From NCBI GenBank assembly GCA_027605045.1, contig JAQFWX010000006.1, positions 1,973,483 through 2,037,482 of the forward strand: 64,000 nucleotides of DNA, given 5' to 3'. Shown piece after piece: positions 23,001-33,399 of this stretch. The DNA comes from Phallus indusiatus (taxonomy: Eukaryota; Basidiomycota; Agaricomycetes; Phallales; Phallaceae). A program made the position numbers and the translations under genes. The notes beneath the pieces were generated by a model. The model was not told the origin of the DNA. It ran no database searches and was given only the letters and a program-made list of their open reading frames with translations. Positions within the stretch are counted from its first letter, which is position 1; each line of letters begins with the position of its first letter.

Positions 23001-23832
23001 GAGATGGGAGCCGTTCCTAGTGAAAAGGTCAGGGCATTAAGAGTGGTAAGTCCTCGTCCCTTTATAATATCAGCTGATCTCACTTTTTTCAAAACAGTAC
23101 AGCCGCGGAGTTCATGACTTTTTCGGTGTTGGGCATTCGCCAAAATCCTCGTCTACCCCACACCAGGACACCGCCTCTACCACTGAGAGCTCTTCAGCTA
23201 CTTCTGCCGCCTTACGCACCTTTCGTCATGAGTTGGAAGAAGTCAAGGAGGAGCTTCGTATGTCACTGACGGAGATGAGGAAGCACCTTCAAGCCTGTTT
23301 TGAAACCTCTGTCGCCAGTACTGCCAACGTCGTCGTTGCAGCCATTAATGACAACGCCGCCTCCTCCCACACTCCCCCTCCCATTCCCACTTCCACAGAC
23401 CCTTCACCATCTGCCAATCTCCTCGCTGCACTATCGAACTTTAATCCAACTCTCAAAAGGTTTCGTTCGCAGGAGCAGGCAACCGTGCTTGCCAACGTCA
23501 TAGCACAAAAGGAGCATCAACTCGCCATCCTTCCTACTGGAGAGGGCAAGAGTTTACTCTGGATGCTGCCGGCCAAGACGTTGTGGTTGAACAAGGTCAC
23601 TATTGTCGTAGTGCCTTATGTCGCACTTTTGCTCGACCTACAGCATCACTGTCGTACCCTCGGCATCAAAACCACTGTCTGGGATGCCAATACTCAGTCC
23701 GCCACAGCCCCCCCCAATCCCGACCATGGCGTTGTCTTAGTTTCTGCTGAACATGCTATTCATGAAAGCTTCTATAAGTTTGCGTTGGGCCTTAGAAAAC
23801 AGCAAAGGCTCGCTTTAGGGTTTAGGGTTTAG
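20055..23832 (+). pseudogene. Telomere-linked RecQ-type helicase, cut off by telomere repeats
   Basis: Exons 20055-20068, 20125-20282, 20330-21338, 21390-21854, 21911-23045 and 23098-23832 join with canonical sites and no internal stop. The roughly 1171 residues hold a degenerate C2H2-like finger (CPCCNKNF...LKRHASK), a Pro/Ala/Ser linker, two more Cys/His clusters (CLGC...HAHQQH; CSRC...HWSKDH), and a long conserved middle. The start of a RecQ helicase core follows: motif 0 F1049RSQEQ, Walker A 1072-1079 (LPTGEGKS) and motif Ia (VVVPYVALLLDL). Coding sequence runs into TTTAGGG repeats at 23,814 and stops after LGFRV. DEAH motif II, domain 2 and the C terminus are missing, so it cannot be an active helicase. 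This architecture is typical of fungal subtelomeric TLH genes, which normally sit next to telomeres. Confidence 0.8.
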
Positions 23833-24034
23833 GGTTTAGGGTTTAGGGTTTAGGGTTTAGAGGGTTTAGGGTTTAGGGTTTAGGGTTTAGGGTTTAGGGT
23901 TTAGGGTTTAGGGTTTAGGGTTTAGGGTTTAGGGTTTAGGGTTTAGGGTTTAGGGTTTAGGGTTTAGGGTTTAGGGTTTAGGGTTTAGGGTTTAGGTTTA
24001 GGGTTTAGGTTTAGGGTTTAGGTTTAGGTTTAGG
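23814..24034 (+). repeat. Telomere repeat array, (TTTAGGG)~31
   Basis: About 220 bp of TTTAGGG repeats with the G-rich strand reading rightward, so a chromosome end would lie to the right. It begins inside the helicase reading frame. One TTTAGAGGG variant lies near 23,855. Perfect heptamers dominate the left part, and TTTAGG hexamers become frequent after about 23,990. Non-telomeric sequence similar to the DUF6535 copies starts at 24,035 (ACTTGAG). No opposing CCCTAAA array follows. Confidence 0.95.
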
Positions 24035-26273
24035 ACTTGAGTATATGCGCAGCCATTGTACGATCATGACGAATCCATGGCCTCTGTGACATCTGTTTTA
24101 TGAGGCAGCACCACATGACTAGCGGGAGCTTGACAGAATCACCGCCGGCGATTAAATGATCGAGGGATAGATCACCGGATCTGGGTCTCGGGAATTCCGC
24201 GCGATACCCCAATAGCCCAGCGGAAGGCGAAGATAGGTTTTACACTCTCCTTCCCCCAGCTCACTTCCGGCCACATGATCGGAGATACAATTGAATAGAC
24301 CCCAGTGATAATTGTCACTATTTAAGAGATCCAGACAAAGCCCATAACGCAAATCCTGGACATTTGTCTCGCTGACCTCAAGAGTATGAGAGAGTGCACC
24401 ACTAGCCTCTTTGAAGTGTTCAGCGATAGTTGGGTGAACAGCTACAGAGCGAGCAATAATCCGATGAACACTCCTATCAGCCGAGGCCGTGTGAAGCCAT
24501 TTAACCGCCTGGCAATCGAGAAAAGCCGCATTTGAGACAGCTTGCTTTATATTCTCTTCTCTCCACTTTGTGAATTTCGGGAATTCCCCAGAGAATATTC
24601 TAGGCAGATGTCTTCCAAGACCGCGACAAATGTCACCAGCCAACTTCGACATGAACATGAAAAGGCATCGGAATACACCCAGGGTGTACCGAATGAGATG
24701 CTGAATTGTACGCCGAGCTTGGAAATTCGCTTTTTCCCAAACAGCCCGAGAGCTTTTATCCAAGATCATGCTAGCCCAACGAAGAATTTCTCGCAGAACG
24801 AAAAAAAGGATTCCGGCGTAAATCGTCAACGAGGTGGTATATGGGCATTCCGGATACCAAATGGGCAATATCACCGAGATGAAATATAAAGTAAAAGTAA
24901 TTCCCGTGATCGCGACAATGGTCCAAGCAATATGAGCATCCAGTGGAAACAACAGGATCATAATCCCAATGAGGAACAGTCCGACAGCAAGATGAAGGAG
25001 AATGGGGAGGAGGTCAACAATGGCTGCGACTTTCCACTCTTCAAATCCATTGAACCGCAATTGCCTGGCTCTTACTTTTTGATTTGGCGTTCCAGAAATT
25101 GAAGCCATGTAGTAATACAACCATTGCTTGGCGAGAACAGCAAACAGTGCTGCAGATAGCGTAATCGCCAGACTGGTGAACCATAGACCGTTCACCAAAG
25201 ATGCGTTTGTTGACGGTGCGAATGGTGAACTAGGGGTTATCGTTGAGGAGGGTACATTGCTTATCGGTAGCCCACTGAACTGTGCCCTGAGTATTTGGAC
25301 CGTTTCGAATTGTAGCGACGCGGTAACCTGTGTATTATCTTGCCGAAGGCTTGCAGAAGCCTGTGAGATGAATGTCGTTATAACGCCGGAGAAGAGACCA
25401 GCCTAACATGAGATATAAGTCTTGAAAAGTATAATAAGAAACAAACTTTCGCCTACAAAAACTAGGAGAACATCAACCGTCTCTTTCCACCCTTCTACTC
25501 TCTCGCGATCAAATGCCTCAGCTTCGTCAAGGTAGGTCAACCAAATCCGAGCGTTTGGCGCTGTCTCTTCTCCAAATCGATCCCGTGGATATTTCTGCTC
25601 GTAGTCATATCGATTGTTCGCTTATGTGGCGAGACGTTAAAAGTGTGCGGACGAGATCGAGTTACTTAAAACAACACTCACAACCACTCTCTGGCGATAA
25701 TCCTTTTTTCAACCCGAAAAGTCTCTTGCGTCCTGGCTTGTTTCGTTGAATGTAAGGAGGATTTGGATTGTTATTGGACGTTTCTGGACCCGGATTGGAT
25801 ACAGCCTCTACACATGAAACGTAGTATCAGCACCGGAGATATTGTCATTTAACCCACAAAACGAGCAGCTGACCAAGAATCTCGCGAAAAAGGCCTGCCA
25901 ACTCTTCCATGGTCTCCTCGGTCCGTCCGCGATTCATTGGTACGCCATCAGGAGCCTGACCATCAGAGTGAGAGTGTTCGCTTTTCTTCTCGTTCAAGGA
26001 GGCTGGGTTATCGTTTGTCCGTGGTGGCTTGGAACTGTCGGTTTGAATGGGCGCATCGGTTCCTTCAAGTTGGTCATGGTCATTGTTCGAATAACCATTA
26101 TCATTACCATATGCATCCGGATCGTCTTGTGGGAGCTTAACCGATTTGGTGCCCCTAGATATTTCATCACCTTGAGCTTCAGGTTCCAACTCGTTTTGAG
26201 GCTCGACCCTTGGAAGGCTGTCACTGCTAAGGGCACGTAATTCTATCTCGTTCAAACCAGCTGTTTCAGACAT
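24035..26273 (-). pseudogene. DUF6535 membrane-protein gene, copy A, 3'-truncated at telomere repeats
   Basis: Minus-strand exons 26273-25874, 25807-25682, 25620-25457 and 25402 downward, with the same intron positions as the intact copy C. It starts MSETAGLNEIEL and carries the hydrophobic DUF6535 core (LAITLSAALFAVLAKQW, LILLFPLDAHIAW-like and ITFTLYFISVILPIW segments). In the C-terminal region the frame shifts near 24,200 (stop at 24,152; the original frame resumes as YRAEFPRPRSGDLSLDHLI). Homology ends where the telomere array begins, so roughly the last 500 codons are absent. Members of this Agaricomycete family have several membrane spans and no known biochemical role. Non-functional copy. 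Confidence 0.8.
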
Positions 26274-27419
26274 ATAGGAGAGGTTCACTTGTGATATATG
26301 ATTTTAGATTGAAATGTTGGGGATGCTGATAACGTTGCCACAGATAATTATCAAACCGATACCGATCAGTAAATACTACGCATCTTGTCAAATGTCACGG
26401 TCGCCTCGTGTTTTGGCAACATGTGCGTGGCAATTCAAAAGCAGATGACGGCTCTGTGAATTTTCAAACAAGCAATCCAATTGGATGAAAGACGTTTCTA
26501 TTCCCGTAATAATGGACTTGCTCTAGACTGTGTACGTTCAGTTTATTTCACCACAAAGACAGGACTTTAGATTTTGGCACGGGTTACTGCAGGAAGGCAC
26601 AATCTAATTTGCCTGATTTATGTTCTTCAGAGGTTTAGTGAATAGTTGAACGTCAGCACTCAAATTGTTACGGAATCTATATCGTTTTACCTGTCCTTTC
26701 CGGTGAATTTTCTTGTGAGTACTGCCGTAATGGTAAGATCTACTGTGACACACCGGTGATACACCCGACTTCGAGCTCTGCAACGTTACATTTAACCTTA
26801 AATAATCCGGAAGAAATACCAAGATTCCCAAAATATGTGGCAGTTGGTGAAATTACATCTCGTCCTTTCGAAATGTTGATGTTCAAAGTCGTAGATATCG
26901 TCAATAACGCTGCTAGCGGAGTGGAACGCAAGCGCTACTAGTGCCGATGGCAAATCTATTGCCTTGAACATCGACGCGAATGACCAGCATGCATTGTGTT
27001 GTCCGCTGTATTTCTCGTAAATAAATTGCGCTTACAGTCTTATCTCACCTGGCGCTATCTTTTCTGCGGCCTGGGCCTGAAGAGAAGAGAAGGGTGTTAC
27101 TGGCACTCAAAAATCAGCGCTAATCCGCTTGTAGCACCTATTACGCCGCTCAGAAAAATTTCCTTGGTCCAATGACGTTAAGCATGAATTATAAATAAAC
27201 ATTTCTTCAGCAAATAATGGTTACATTTTGCGCCAATAGCCTTTTATGCCGGCGATTTCGCAATCCGCTATTGTCTGGTAATTTCTTCCTTTATATCTGT
27301 ATAACTAAGTGCTCCGCAAATTCGATACCCCACGTTGGGTATGAGAGCGTTAATAATGAGGACTGGATTGGTGGGAAAGGACTGCGAATTCAAAGCCTCT
27401 TCGCAGTCCTTTGATGTAA
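26274..27419. repeat. Duplicated spacer downstream of copy A exon 1
   Basis: No gene. Blocks such as TCAAATGTCACGGTCGCCTC and ATGTGCGTGGCAATTCAAAA recur after copy C (45,840-45,900), with weaker versions after copies B and D. This shows the duplication unit includes non-coding flank. Confidence 0.6.
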
Positions 27420-28110
27420 AGGCAGGCGAGACGAAGTGGGAATGTATGAGGGATAGAGGTGCGATTGAAAGCTTCAGCAAGGACGACGAAGATGAAGTGA
27501 TCTTTGGGTAAATGATTCTGATGTTGGTAGAGGAGAAAGGTTGGCTCAGTGCGCCGCCACCACCTCCGTCGGTGGGTGCGCGAAAGTAGACAGCAACGAT
27601 GTGAGAATGCAGAAGCTGCAACGTGAATAAGGAGTTCCAGCTCGCGAGGAAGGCGATTTGTGTGTGATTGGGCTGTTGATGAACATGCCGCCTAAAGCAT
27701 TCTGAAGACGGGAATCAATATTGTTGACGAGAATATATATACAAAGAGACTGAACGCACCTTTTCCATACTCGGCTTTTCGATACATCTCGAGAGCAGCT
27801 ACATGACGGTAGTCACAGGTTTCTTCAGTTGACGGAGTAGTTGAATGGCGTGTTCAGGTGAAGGAGGACAGTTCGTCATACCCATGTCCATCGCTCCAAG
27901 GTCGTGCGCCTCTGGAACTTCGCTAGCTCCTTTGGCATATCGTTGAACAAGCGGGACGGGAGATGGAGTAGACGATGTTGGAATAAGAATGAGTGATCTA
28001 GAGCGCGGTTTGCGTATTACGGGTGCTGGAGATGTGGGAACAATAGATCCTGGATAGCTACCTAACTTGAATTTAGAATGTTTCTGAGCCTTAGTTCACC
28101 TCGGAAATGC
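27420..28110 (-). pseudogene. Gene X fragments, first copy in unit A
   Basis: Minus-strand coding remnants of an unrecognised gene that recurs in every unit. Pieces here match the family's helical segment (27,420-27,640) and its EAHDLGAMDMGMTNCPPSP segment (about 27,840-27,900). Frames are broken and exons cannot be joined. Other copies show KLRSK-rich basic and MDMDMTDRPP motifs. No known domain. Confidence 0.45.
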
Positions 28111-29739
28111 ATGTTTTTAGTTGTGTTTTAAGCTGGTGGGAAGAACCGTATGGCTCTCGTCCCGGGAAGCTCGTGATTTGAAAGGATCTTCCAGCTGAGT
28201 ACGATTGCTACTACAGTATTCGAACAGAACACATTTATGAATAATTATTCACGTGGTAGAAAACAATATTACACACATTATGCTGTTTTCACTACTCTGG
28301 CTCTTGCGTCGGCCCCAAAAGTCTATTGTCGAGTTTTTCTCCTTAAACCCATCGCGATAGTACTGCGAACTTGCTTCGAACGTGCATTAATACTCCATGG
28401 TTTCCTCGGGCATCATCAGATAAATGGTACGGTTGGATTGAACTGCATACTCACGAACGAATACAGACTTAGGGCCTTTGATAATGACAGGAGTAAGAAA
28501 AGAATCGGAAAAGTCGCGTCGTCCAGGTTTCTCAGTCTGTTTGAGCCTCCTGTCAGCGTGACTAGTAGTCATACTAGTCATACCTTAGATTCGTTTCTAC
28601 TGCTCCGAACCTGAACGACTAGAATTGATGAAGTTGACCTCGCATTTTAACGGTTAAATAACGCCATTCTGAAAGGTACTGGTCAGTCTTGCAATTCGTG
28701 AGGAAGCACTATGACTCTGTAATGTTTATCCGGATGTACGAAAACCGCGCGAATGAGTCTTCACAATGGACCAGTTACCACTTTTTTTTTCACCGGAGAT
28801 GAAGGATGATCACTCCTCGAAAAAAATTCTCGGCTGTTTATCTTAGTTTAACTAAACGATTATTAGGAGAACCGCTTCGGCTTTGATCCATGTTTGAGTA
28901 ATGGGGTGTTGTTCTTTATTGGCTCGACAGGTGATGGGCGCTCAGCGACCGAAACGAAATCGTTCACGTTTAGATATATAGCAACACCATCGTGAAAATC
29001 TTGGGTCTGTCGCTCATTTAGTCCCTGTTAGATGTGTATGAATTATTTTAGGTTGTTACGAGGACTCGAACCTGATACGGCAAGCAACATTGAATCATCT
29101 CTTAGAACCTGAATATACGACGGAGCTCGATTTCAGATGTTATTTGGACGGACAGTGGAGAATTTATCGCATCAAAGTAGGAATTAGGTAAGGCACATTT
29201 GAAGGCCATCCCAATATAGCGACGCTCGGACTTTCCGCGCTTTTCATCATTACCGCCAGTGCTAGTTGGCAGTAAAAATCTAACTGTATTTCTCCTAAGG
29301 TGTGTTCGTTGCGTGTGAGGAAAACATCAACAAAAGGTGCAGGCGCATATTGTAAAGGTACTCTACCGTTTCCTAGTTCGACCAATCAAACCTGCACGAG
29401 AGAAATTGTTTCCGTGGAAATCGTTCCTTTCAAAAGCGGGTTTGAAGAAGGGTTTTGTGCGAGCTAAGTATGTACTTGATCAGGGGTTTGTTCAACGTGT
29501 CGGAATATTGCGTACCAATTGATATTCAGAATTCCATGTGTACAATAGACAGGTAAAACGCCAAGTTTAAATGAATCACAATTGGAAAACTCAGCAAATC
29601 ATCATATATATGCATCATATTTTGGAACACCGATAATTCCAATTTCTCGTGCATGATCATTTGTGATCGGGTGGCTGGTAGAAAATCTTCGGATCCAACT
29701 CAAATCCAACTAATTAGCAAGTCAATTCGATCGTCTTAC
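28111..29739. other. Unassigned stretch in unit A
   Basis: No convincing gene. Two minus-strand open stretches look protein-like: 28,387-28,581 (ends TIYLMMPEETMEY) and 29,164-29,385 (FVDVFLTRNEHTLGEIQLDF). They share no visible splice structure or family and have no counterpart elsewhere in the window. Confidence 0.35.
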
Positions 29740-30260
29740 ATGATGCTTTCAATACAGAGACTAACGCACTACAAATAGAAATCCGCAGGAGAATTCGATC
29801 AACTGGGTAGCGGCAGCACGAATGGCGTGGTTCTCCGTTTGATAGGGCTCGAAGAGATCAGCAATAATCCGCGGGTTATAACAAATCGGATAGACCGAAA
29901 TCACTCTAAAATCGTAGTACCTGGATGTGTAGGAGTATGATTGAGGTAATGTTCATTCGAAACATTATCTCTCGTAGCCATCTCGCAGGCTCGCTAATGT
30001 AAAATTTCAAGGAAGGCGAATATATAAAGTTGTAGAACGCACAACTTAGTCAACCCAAAAAAGTCTCTTTCGTCCTGGCATGTTTCATCGTGTATGATTC
30101 GGATTAGACATTACCGAACCTGTATTCAGCTTGGACACAGTCCCTGAAAATAAATCTGTCAGATATTTTTCATCTCCTACAAAAAAAAGAGGAACTGACT
30201 AAGGGGATCTCGGAAGAGATCTACCAATTTTTCTATCTTGTCGTTGAACTGTTCTCTGTT
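29740..30260 (-). pseudogene. Highly decayed remnant of a further DUF6535 copy (5' exons)
   Basis: Blocks such as CCCAAAAAAGTCTCTTTCGT (30,056), CGTATTCAGCTTGGAC-like sequence and GAGGAACTGACTAAGG near 30,190 align by eye with exon 2 and exon 1 boundaries of copies A-D. No frame survives. It precedes a second gene X copy, marking a fifth unit inside A. Confidence 0.45.
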
Positions 30261-30349
30261 CTTACGCAACCGTTCATTACTACTTAGAAAAAGCGACTAA
30301 GTTAGCCCACAGACCATGTGTGCATTCAATAGTGGTCATTTTTTAGCTG

Positions 30350-30700
30350 ACGAGGTAGTCGGATAGCGTGTTTGGGATGGAGAAGAGTTGGTAACTACAA
30401 TTGGAAGGGGGACGGTCCGTCATGTCCATGTCCATTGTCTCAAAGTCGTGTGTCTCTCCAACTTGGCTTCCTTGACATGTTTTGGAATGGGCAAAACAGG
30501 GGACGGAATGGATGATGTCGGATCCGGAAGAGGAATGTGTGATTTGGAACGCAGTTTGGGTCTTACACTGGTAGGTGGGAGCGGGAGATCCTGTCGACCT
30601 AAACTCGGAATGTTTCCGAGCCTCGGTTCGCCTGAGCAATGCAATTTTGCAACCTCACAGAAAGTCCTATATTTTGGGAGATGAGTCTGTAACGGAGGTG
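30350..30700 (-). pseudogene. Gene X fragment, second copy in unit A
   Basis: Minus strand carries VGETHDFETMDMDMTDRPPS and a basic KTQTAFQITH / RPKLRSKSHIPLPDPTSS stretch in different frames, equivalent to the copy at 39,061-39,490. Frameshifts separate the two halves, so it is inactive. Confidence 0.5.
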
Positions 30701-30849
30701 CGGCCGTCCTTTGCGCAAGTGCTCCAGTTGATAAAAACCGACTCGGAGGATGCATTGAGCGTCACGTAGAGTCACAGTCACAGTCACAGCACAGTCAACA
30801 GTATACCGTGAACGTCCAACGAGCGAGACGACTGAGGAGGAGAAAGTGA

Positions 30850-32800
30850 GGGTACGCTTGCAAGGTCTGCGTTCTTGTCGAAATTGTTCAGTCCATCTCT
30901 ACAACCGCAACCGCAACTAGAATCTCTCAGCCTTTACCCCATCATCTCTTTTTTCTCCAGCTTCTTCCTCCTGGCGCAGCGAATTTAACTCCAATGTCGG
31001 ACCCGTTTACATAACGATGATATTCACACTCATCGGATAAAGATTTGGAACATCTATTAACACCATTACCTCCTCTCCCCATCTTTTCCAGTTTACGATA
31101 CCCGACGTGAACGGGTTACACCACGAGGCTTGCGAAGATTGACGAAGAAGAAGGAAGCGTCGTCAGCGAGAAAAACGTTGATGAGGGAGGAGAGCTCGGT
31201 GAATCGTGATAATGCTAGACATGTCTTGCGGACAGCTAGACGAATCGCTGGTTGCGGTCATACTGTGAGTCATGCAGGTTCATGCGATGGATAGCGGGGA
31301 TGTTGCTGATGCTGAAGGTGCAGACGACGATGGCGAGAGTGTCTTCGAGTGTGATGGTTGCTTGTAGTGTATATCTCTTGCGCCTCCCGCTCTTGATCCC
31401 GGCCCAGTTACGGTTGCAGCGAATAGTGTTAGCGTTACTGATCGTCATACAGGTGTGGATATACCACTGTCTTCAAGTCTTGTACCTGTGCTTCTTTCGC
31501 CAGGATTTTTGTCAACAACGCCAAGATCGTCCGTATTGTAACCTCCATTGCCTCGTACTCTTGTGCTATCTCCGTTGTCGCTGTCGTCATCTAGCAGACT
31601 GCGTCCCTTGCTTTCGCCGTCTTCTTCTCCTGGTTCGGACGTAGCGACTAGCACAGTTTCCGCGGCGTCGTTCCCTTCGAGTTCTGATGGTGTTGTTGCA
31701 AAATTAGTCTTAAAAGAAGCCTTCCTCTAGACCTAGCCTGCAGCCTACCTAAAGCTCAAACCCACCGCGGCAGAAACTTTCTCCGAAAAAAGCACCACAA
31801 CGTCATAGAAGCATGCAGTGTCAACTCAACGTCACCGTCGATGTCAGGCGCGAACATAATGAACCCTGGCATAGTCACGAGTCCCCTTCTAGTGCTAGCA
31901 GTGGTAATCATTACGGTAGTAGTGGCGGCTGGATGAAACGACCTCGCATCCATACTCGTCCTCTAACAGCATCGTCAGGTGATGAGCCTCTATTCAATAT
32001 GGTCACGTTAATGTCTGCTGAAGAAGCGAAATCGTTGGGTATAGAAGAGTGGAACGGACGTAACTCGGGTCTTGCGACTTTAGCTCTTCAAGTTGCGGAT
32101 GAGATGCGGCGTGTTCAGGCAGAAGCTTTCTTCAACGGCAATGCTGGTAAAGGATTATCATCAGGTTCGGCAACAGCGTCTGGTGGTGTTAGTGGGAGTG
32201 GAGCGAATGTCAGTGATGGTGGTGGTGTGGGTACGGGTGTGGGTGCGTCGTCTGTTATAATGTCATCGTTGTCGCCATTGGAAATGGCAAGACCTGCTTC
32301 TGCACTGTCCAGTTCCAAACTCGCTCCACCACCAAAGAAAGGTATCTTGAGAGGTCGGAGGGTTAGTCTGTCTGTTTTACCGTCTCCAACATCTGAAAAA
32401 ACGACGACCACACCTGCTCTAGCTTCCACTGTTAGTGCATCTACCATTATCAAGTCGACTCCGATACTAAAACAGACAAAGAATATGTCTCCGACAGGTA
32501 GATATTCTGCAAAATAAAGATGTTAGGGCGCTGCTAATGCCCCACCGCTATCACCGCTGCTTCAACTGAGTTCCTGTCACGCTCTCTGTCGACCTGGTCG
32601 ATCACCGGCACCCCTGGTTCCAGTAGGCGTAAACTTCGAAAAAGGCGAACATCGCTAGTTGATCCACCCGAATCTAATGCAGATATCGTTGTTGAGGCCA
32701 AATACCGCCGTGCCGGCTCGGATTTGGGTTATGCATGCACATACGTACCGCGCCGACGTTCCCGTCATATGTATTCTTAATTTGGACGGGCTTCAGTACC
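30850..32800 (+). pseudogene. Gene Y, copy A (longest surviving core)
   Basis: Plus-strand Ser/Thr/Pro-rich gene of unknown function, fragmented across frames. The best stretch, 31,813-32,517, contains GGWMKRPRIHTRPLTASSGD, FNMVTLMSAEEAKSLGIEEW, LALQVADEMRRVQAEA and SKLAPPPKKGILRGRRVSL. In another frame downstream, RRKLRKRRTSLVDPPESNAD and VVEAKYRRAGSDLG complete the C terminus (to about 32,780). Upstream pieces (31,250-31,730) are out of frame. No known domain is seen, but short motifs are retained between copies A and D despite decay, which suggests the ancestor was a real gene. Confidence 0.5.
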
Positions 32801-33399
32801 CTTACATATGGTCAACACTCCTTCACCTTCATCTATCGTCACCACTTGAATATACGCCAACAATCTATTCCAATTTTTTGACTACCCTTAGATTTTACAA
32901 AATTGTTCAGTGGTTTGGGTAACGAGTAAGGGATGAATATAAAGGTTTTCAGTTTCAAATCGTGACAGTCGTAAGAAGTAGAAATGGGGCGTAAAACGAT
33001 GATCTATTTGAGTCAAAACGACTCGTCTTTTATATACATAGAGGCGCAAGAGGGAACGGTCTCTCTGTTTTTGGGGTAAGGGGGTAAAAGTGGTGGGAGA
33101 ACTGCGAAGAGGCTTGATGTAGAGGTAGGCGGGGAGGAAGGGATAGAGGTACCTTTGGGATACAATATGATGTGGATGCATCGGATCCAAGCTAGTTTGA
33201 GGATGGTTAACGTCAGAGATCACACCGGAAATTCCTGAAGACGGCACCTCAATCGTTTATCTCCTCCCGCTACCATCCAGGTTAGACTTGTATCCTCTTT
33301 ATTTCTCTGCAAAGTCCCCGGAACAAAAATACCTGCATCTGCGTCGACAACAAGATCAGCAATCAAAATCGCTTTAAATTTCAATACAAATCACTTTCT
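32801..33399. other. 3' flank of gene Y and unit boundary
   Basis: Non-coding, T-rich sequence with TATACGCCAACAATCTATTCC, which has counterparts after the Y copies at about 41,800 and 63,460. It marks the end of unit A. Confidence 0.45.

Noticed and set aside
24542..24889. Plus-strand open frames antisense to the DUF6535 copies (also at 35,690, 44,005 and 56,492)
   Set aside because: They recur only because the sense gene is duplicated; no start or splice support and no domain.
29049..29075. tRNA-like T-arm (GGTTCGAGTCC on the minus strand)
   Set aside because: No acceptor stem partner, D-arm or anticodon arm could be placed within 75-90 bases.
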